From Poa pratensis (lineage: Eukaryota > Streptophyta > Magnoliopsida > Poales > Poaceae): 64,000 nucleotides of DNA. Each line of letters opens with the position of its first letter. Positions within the stretch are counted from its first letter, which is position 1. The stretch lies in NCBI GenBank assembly GCA_947311845.1, contig CAMZMU010000040.1, positions 58,243,537-58,307,536 on the forward strand, written 5' to 3'. The position numbers and the translations under genes are program-made. This document shows positions 59,248 through 64,000 of this stretch, in pieces. The notes beneath the pieces are model-generated. The model was not told the DNA's origin. It saw only the letters and a program-made list of their open reading frames with translations, and ran no database searches.

Positions 59248-59615
59248 TTGGAACTCGGGCTCCATGGAGCCCGTTTTTTTCAAAAAAAATTCAAAATTTG
59301 AAAACTCATCAAAAAAATCTGAAAAAAATCATGCACGTACCTGAGCATGGTACGCACCGCCGTGAATTTTTTCGCACCGAAATAACATCGTATGCGCCCT
59401 GTGCAAAAATGACAAAATTCGGACAGAATCCATTTTCTGTCCGAATTTTGTCATTTTTGCACAGGGCGCATACGATGTTATTTCGGTGCGAAAAAATTCA
59501 CGGCGGTGCGTACCATGCTCAGGTACGTGCATGATTTTTTTCAGATTTTTTTGATGAGTTTTCAAATTTTGAATATTTTTTGAAAAAAACGTGCTCCATG
59601 GAGCCCGAGCTCCAA
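59248..59615. mobile_element. Near-perfect palindromic fold-back MITE
   Basis: Two arms of about 180 bp mirror each other around a centre near 59432, starting TTGGAACTCGGGCTCC and ending GGAGCCCGAGCTCCAA. The arms match almost base for base over the inner 140 bp. No target duplication was recognised. The RNA would form one long hairpin. Equal antisense frames on the two strands are a by-product of the symmetry. Confidence 0.8.
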
Positions 59616-60099
59616 AAGGACTTTCCGCGGGCTGGGGGCAGTACTGCCATCTGGATAGTCTATCCTAATGACCGGGGGCGAGAATAGTAGGTGATATTAT
59701 TGAAACCTATCGATTTTTGCTATGACGTGATAATACATCATGCAGTTTGTTAAATGAAGAGTTGTTTCCTATCTTTTTCAAAAGAATTCTAAAATAAATT
59801 CAAGAAAAAATATTCTCAAATAGGCTGGCGTTGAAAGAATTTATTTGAAAAGAGGGCATATTCTTTACGGCAAGCTGTGCCTTGACCACCACGTCGGTAG
59901 TCTGAGACCATGTCCTGCTTATTCTCATGAAGTCTGGCTGCATTTTTGTTGATCGACACAGACGATGTAGCTGGAGCTACAACGTACATGACATTATCTC
60001 AAAACCCTGGTCTGTATCTCATCTCTCTCTAATAATGAATGAAGGTGTGCTAATGCATGTCGAGTAAGGTGGAATGTCGCCTCCACTTTAGCGTGTACA

Positions 60100-61735
60100 A
60101 AAACCTATTGAGGTTGTGCCTTCCTTGGCTCCCCATCAATGGTCGAGCTGCCCAATGAGGAACTATTTACCATCGACATGCAGTCCATTGTGAACTATTT
60201 TTTGATTGAGCCTCTTGGAAGATTTTTTTTGTTTTTTGAGCTGGTGTGATACTCAAAACGTCTCAAGGGGAAACCATACATCACTCTTCCTACATTCTCA
60301 AAGAGTACTCCAATAATGAAGCAATATATGAGGCTCTTCTCCTTCTACTACCACTTTCCATGTGGGCGTGCATAACATACTACTGTATGGTGATCATCGG
60401 CTCATTTTTGCCAAATCAATAACATATACGAGCAGTGTTGGTGCTCCCTGAAGGGGAGCCGCTCAAGTACAAATAAAATAAAGGTGGCTTCTTCCAGCTG
60501 TACTAGAACTAATCCCACAAGAGTATGAATTACATCATGTTGTTGCCAACATCAGCGGTAACGACGACTGGCGCGAGCCGTTCCTTGGTTATTTTAATCA
60601 TGGGATACTGCCAAGTGATAAAGTGTAAAGGCACAGGTTGCAGTGACGTCTGTCTTCCTATGTAGTTAAAATAAGAGCTTTGTATCGGCGTTCTTTTGGG
60701 CAAGAGATGTTGCTAAGATGTGTATCTAGAAATGAAGCCGATCAAGTCTTACAAGAGGTCCATCATGGTGTGTGCGGTGGGCATCAAAGCGGACCAAAAT
60801 TTATCATAGTATCAAGCTGTGCGGCTACTATTGGCCCGGGGTCATGAAAGACTGCCTCAGGGTGGCAAGGTCATGTCATAGTTGCCAAATTCATGGCGTT
60901 ATAAAACATCAACCACCAATTCCAGTACATCCGACTGTACCCGCATGGCCTTTAGATGCATGGGGTATAGATGTCGTTGGTCCCTTTGATCCTCCATCCT
61001 CCAGGGGCAGAAGCAGTACCACTGGCAGAAGTAAAGAGCGACAATGTTATAAACTTTCTAGAGCGCAATATCATTTATCGCTTTGGAGTCCCACATCGCA
61101 TTACCTCAAATAATGCAAAGGCTTTTAAGTCACACAAAATGGTCAGATTTATGGCCAAGTGCAAAATCCAATGGAATTATTCCACGGGATATTATCCGCA
61201 GGCCAATGGTTTAATTGAGGCTTTTAACAAGACCCTCGGCCAAATTTTGAAAAAGACAGTCCACAAGCATCATCGTGACTGGCATGATCGTCTCTATGAA
61301 GCTCTATCGGCGTATCGTGTTACAGTGCGTACACCAACACAAACTACCCCATACTCCTTAGTATATGGGAGTGAAGTTGTTCTCCCTCTAGAGGTGGAGC
61401 TCCCATCCCTAAGAGTGGCCATTCACGATGGGATTACCCAAGATGAGCAAATTCGGCTACGTTTTCAGCAGCTAGATCCCTTGGAGGAAGATCGACTATA
61501 TCGTCGAAACATGGTAGGTGCATATGATAAACTTGTTAAACCCCGAGTTTTCCGGAAAGGAGAACTGGTTCTTGGACTTAGGCGCCCCATTGTGGTAAAA
61601 GGCAAAGCTAAAGGAAAACTTGAACCTAAATGGGAAGGGCCATTTGTCATTGAGCAAGCGTATGATGGTGGTGCTTATCAGCTGATTGACCAACATGGGG
61701 AACGCCCAATGCCACCCATTAATGGGTGATTCTTA
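60100..61735 (+). pseudogene. Gypsy RNase H and integrase remnant
   Basis: An RNase H trace (EYSNNEAIYEALLLLLP, about 60.30 kb) is followed by the zinc-binding H2C2 region (VHHGVCGGHQSGPK, YYWPGVMKDC, CHSCQIHG, about 60.75-60.90 kb). The integrase core and tail follow (GIDVVGPF; FGVPHRITSNNAKAF; STGYYPQANGLIEAFNKTL; KWEGPFVIEQAYDGGAYQLI), in at least two frames, with the last long frame at 60971-61729. The core segment between GPF and the next conserved block is damaged. This order identifies a Ty3/gypsy element on the plus strand; it is not functional. Confidence 0.82.
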
Positions 61736-63760
61736 AAAAAGTATTACGTGTGACCATCTCCGCATGCTGATATTGTTTTTTTCCTTTTCTCTATTTTTTT
61801 CTCTTTCGTTTGGTGTTTCTTCTTTTAAGAAACACATTTCTTTTAAAACCATGGACAGCATTGTCCTACATTAAAAGGCTTTTCCCAATCACACTAAGCA
61901 CATGACTGATGATTTGGCTGCCTTATGACTTGTCTAGCGGATACACGGTGTATCTTGTGGTAAGTACGGAAGCACCTACACCCACAACACACAACACACC
62001 GTTACACGCTCCGGGAGGCAGCAGGGAAGACTACTTGGGCGACTTCTCAGTAGTGAGACCCCACATCCCCATGCTTCTGGATGTGCCTTGGGTTCATGGA
62101 GACACCACGCCCTGGGGAAGACCCTAGGAAATGCTCATGAAAGGGCTGCCCAACCCGACAAAAGTTGGACTTGGTGCGTAGCCGCTTGGCAACCCTGGGG
62201 CGTGCCACCAAAAGCCCCACATAATATGCCTGAGGGTTTTAGTCGACCAGGGTGGATGGCTGCCTTCCAAATTCTCAAGGTGGTTCCCTAAGGAAACGTC
62301 AACAATCTTCAAGAAAGTTCAAGCAATCAAGAAAATGATGAAGCAAGTCCAAGTAAACCTCAAAAGAGGGAACAATCTCATGTAGTCAAGGGACACCAAA
62401 TTTTATCCATGAAAGAAATCCTCACAAGAGGAACATGTGCATCAACTCCAGAAGCAAGTCTAGCAGTCCTGAGCAGCAAGGGAACCACTGGAATGAAGGA
62501 GGTTGGTCGTCGTTCACCACCCCTCCACAAAGAATGTCAATTGACATAAAGGCATGACAAACTTTTACAAAGCCGCTGTCCCAAAACCATCTACCCTGAT
62601 TCCTCCTCACCCATGTTTCTGGGTTCTTGAGGGATGGAAGGAAGCTTGGTGGAGCTGTGGGACTACCCAATGCTCTTATGGGCTAGGGTACGATTCACTG
62701 TTGCCTCTCGGGACTATCTCAGGCACGTCACTCTCACACACAAACACACACGGAAGGATAAATTGTTGAATGACAATCGTCATGGTTTTTCGACGGTTCC
62801 AATGACTGAGTCCTTCGGCAGCCTTTTCTGACGTTACACTCATAGCCTGTGTATACCGGAAAAGCCAAAATTCGAAACAAAACAAAATCATGTTTTTTTT
62901 GTTTTCTTTTGCCATGCTTTTATTTATGCTCATGATCCATGTCATTAATGATTCTCCTCGTCATGATAGTCGTTGATGACTGTCGAGCAACTATCAGTCT
63001 ACACCAACATATGCATCGCTATTGGGGGCATCACTCCTCTAGTGATCGTAGCAGCAACACTGGGGCATCATCGCTCTAGTGATCATTGCAGTGACACTGG
63101 GGGCACCATCATCTCCTAGTTCATCTACATCGTCGACGACATTTTGACACTTCAAATATGGGAGCAGCAAGGTGCACCAGTGTGGCCCGTACCAAGCTGT
63201 GAAACCCTCTGAGTCTGATGGCTGGCATCGTTCATTCTTTCGATCGCACCAAACTCGAAAATATATGGGAGCAATGAGACACGCCAGTGCGGTCAGTATC
63301 AACCTGTGAAACCCTTCAAGTATGATGGCTGGCACCACACTTCAATGGTCGCATCTAACTTGATAAATTATTTCTACGAAGACTTGCACCATCGGCTGGC
63401 ACCATGTTGCATTTGGTCGCGATGGGAATGAATAAAAGCAAGATGTTTCCTTTAGAATATGGTATGAGTATTTCGCTGTATTCCGCCCATATGGGTGTTC
63501 ATTAAAGAATGGCATGGGCATGCGCTATCGGGTAAAATGATTTTGCTTCACTTGTTTTGCTTGACATATATGGTACGAGTATTTCACCATAGATTGTCAT
63601 GATCACTACATATCAGTTCACACCTGTGGTAAGAACACAGAACATGCGCCACAGTTTAGCTCTTGGTTAACCGCAAGACCATATCTGCTTCGACGATTAA
63701 ATCTGTCAACTCAGCCGTGATGGATGAATAGCATAAGTTACTATCATCTGGCCATACTAT
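61736..63760 (+). other. Gypsy 3' untranslated region
   Basis: No coding sequence. It contains imperfect short tandem repeats (about 37-bp units at 63023-63122 around CTCTAGTGATC) and a roughly 107-bp imperfect pair near 63161 and 63268. The 3' LTR was not recognised and may lie beyond the window. Confidence 0.4.
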
Positions 63761-63762
63761 TT

Positions 63763-64000
63763 TTTTAGATAAAGAGTATATATTAATATCGCGATGATAC
63801 CAATTACACCCAGCCTCTGCAACAACGCGTGCCCTAGCGGCCCCACGGATGCACACAGCCCAGAATAAAAAGAAGAATTACGAAAAAAAGTCCCACTACA
63901 GTGATCTATTCCTTGTTACAGCAGACCTAACCCCACCAAAACAGTACCAGAAGTCTAGCTACTCCAAAAGCGACGCCTCCAAGAAGGGAACAGTGCTCAA
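63763..64000 (-). mobile_element. LINE 3' end, continues past the right edge
   Basis: On the minus strand it ends GCTGTGTGCATCCGTGG, GCAGAGGCTGGGTGTAATT, ATATACTCTTTATC plus an A run (plus-strand T run near 63763). This tail matches that of the fragment at 53965-54221. Its 5' part is outside the window. Confidence 0.7.

Larger units (their letters stand above)
56947..60100 (+). other. Decayed gypsy interior (gag/protease/RT part)
   Basis: Expected to hold gag, protease and RT of the gypsy element, but no frame longer than about 140 residues remains and I could not identify domains. It contains a Tourist-like MITE and a palindromic MITE. Confidence 0.4.

Noticed and set aside
59298..59565. 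Two identical 78-residue proteins on opposite strands
   Set aside because: Direct result of the palindrome at 59248-59615.
61736..64000. 3' LTR of the gypsy element
   Set aside because: I searched for the LTR landmarks (TATA block, 48-bp repeats, GTCGAACA end) and did not find them; it may lie outside the window.
1..64000. tRNA, rRNA or organellar DNA insertions
   Set aside because: No cloverleaf genes, rRNA motifs or organellar gene strings were noticed; the tRNA-like matches are retroelement primer sites.

Overview
This is a window of nuclear DNA from a grass, most likely a pooid such as a Triticeae species. The evidence is spliced plant genes with GT-AG introns, GC-rich first exons, an F-box gene and USP/kinase/U-box genes of plant type, and dense nested copia, gypsy, LINE, Mutator, Tourist and Helitron-like sequence. 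There is no bacterial, organellar or CRISPR signal. The species is inferred, not read from a marker.

Layout, left to right. 1-752 is the 3' end of a Sec1/KEULE-type gene (+). 1162-7858 is an F-box pseudogene (-), split by a 5.4-kb copia element (1742-7147) with near-identical LTRs, a perfect 5-bp target duplication and a long-dead internal region. 9.4-10.6 kb is a GC-rich retroposon (-). 11.1-33.3 kb is a tandem array of three paralogous minus-strand genes built as USP domain, coiled coil, protein kinase, U-box. Copy A (11115-14862) is open throughout but has no U-box. Copy B (16653-22631) has the U-box, but its DFG motif reads GFG and a Mutator-type inverted-repeat element sits inside a USP exon. 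Its largest intron holds a Pack-MULE-like element carrying a cationic amino acid transporter fragment. Copy C (23732-33345) has several frameshifts and is cut by a nearly intact copia element (25457-30386, 129-bp LTRs).

33.5-34.3 kb holds exons of an unidentified membrane protein. A truncated direct copy of C exon 1 plus these exons lies at 51975-53322. 34.9-42.6 kb is bounded by two Helitron-like 3' ends in opposite orientation and holds a decayed RPA/OB-fold fragment and a GC-rich island. 46.5-55.4 kb holds several short retroposons with 16-17-bp target duplications, one with a tandemly duplicated tail, plus nested LINE fragments. 55.4 kb to the end is a decayed Ty3/gypsy element (LTR end and PBS near 56.92 kb, RNase H and integrase remnants at 60.1-61.7 kb) with MITE insertions and a LINE 3' end at the right edge.

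How it fits together: the window is mainly the record of one RLCK/U-box cluster being duplicated and dismantled by transposons, leaving A as the only uninterrupted member. The least familiar signal is the interior of the first copia element. It is filled with short inverted repeats, including seven hairpins with different stems that all show CCAACG in or beside the loop.
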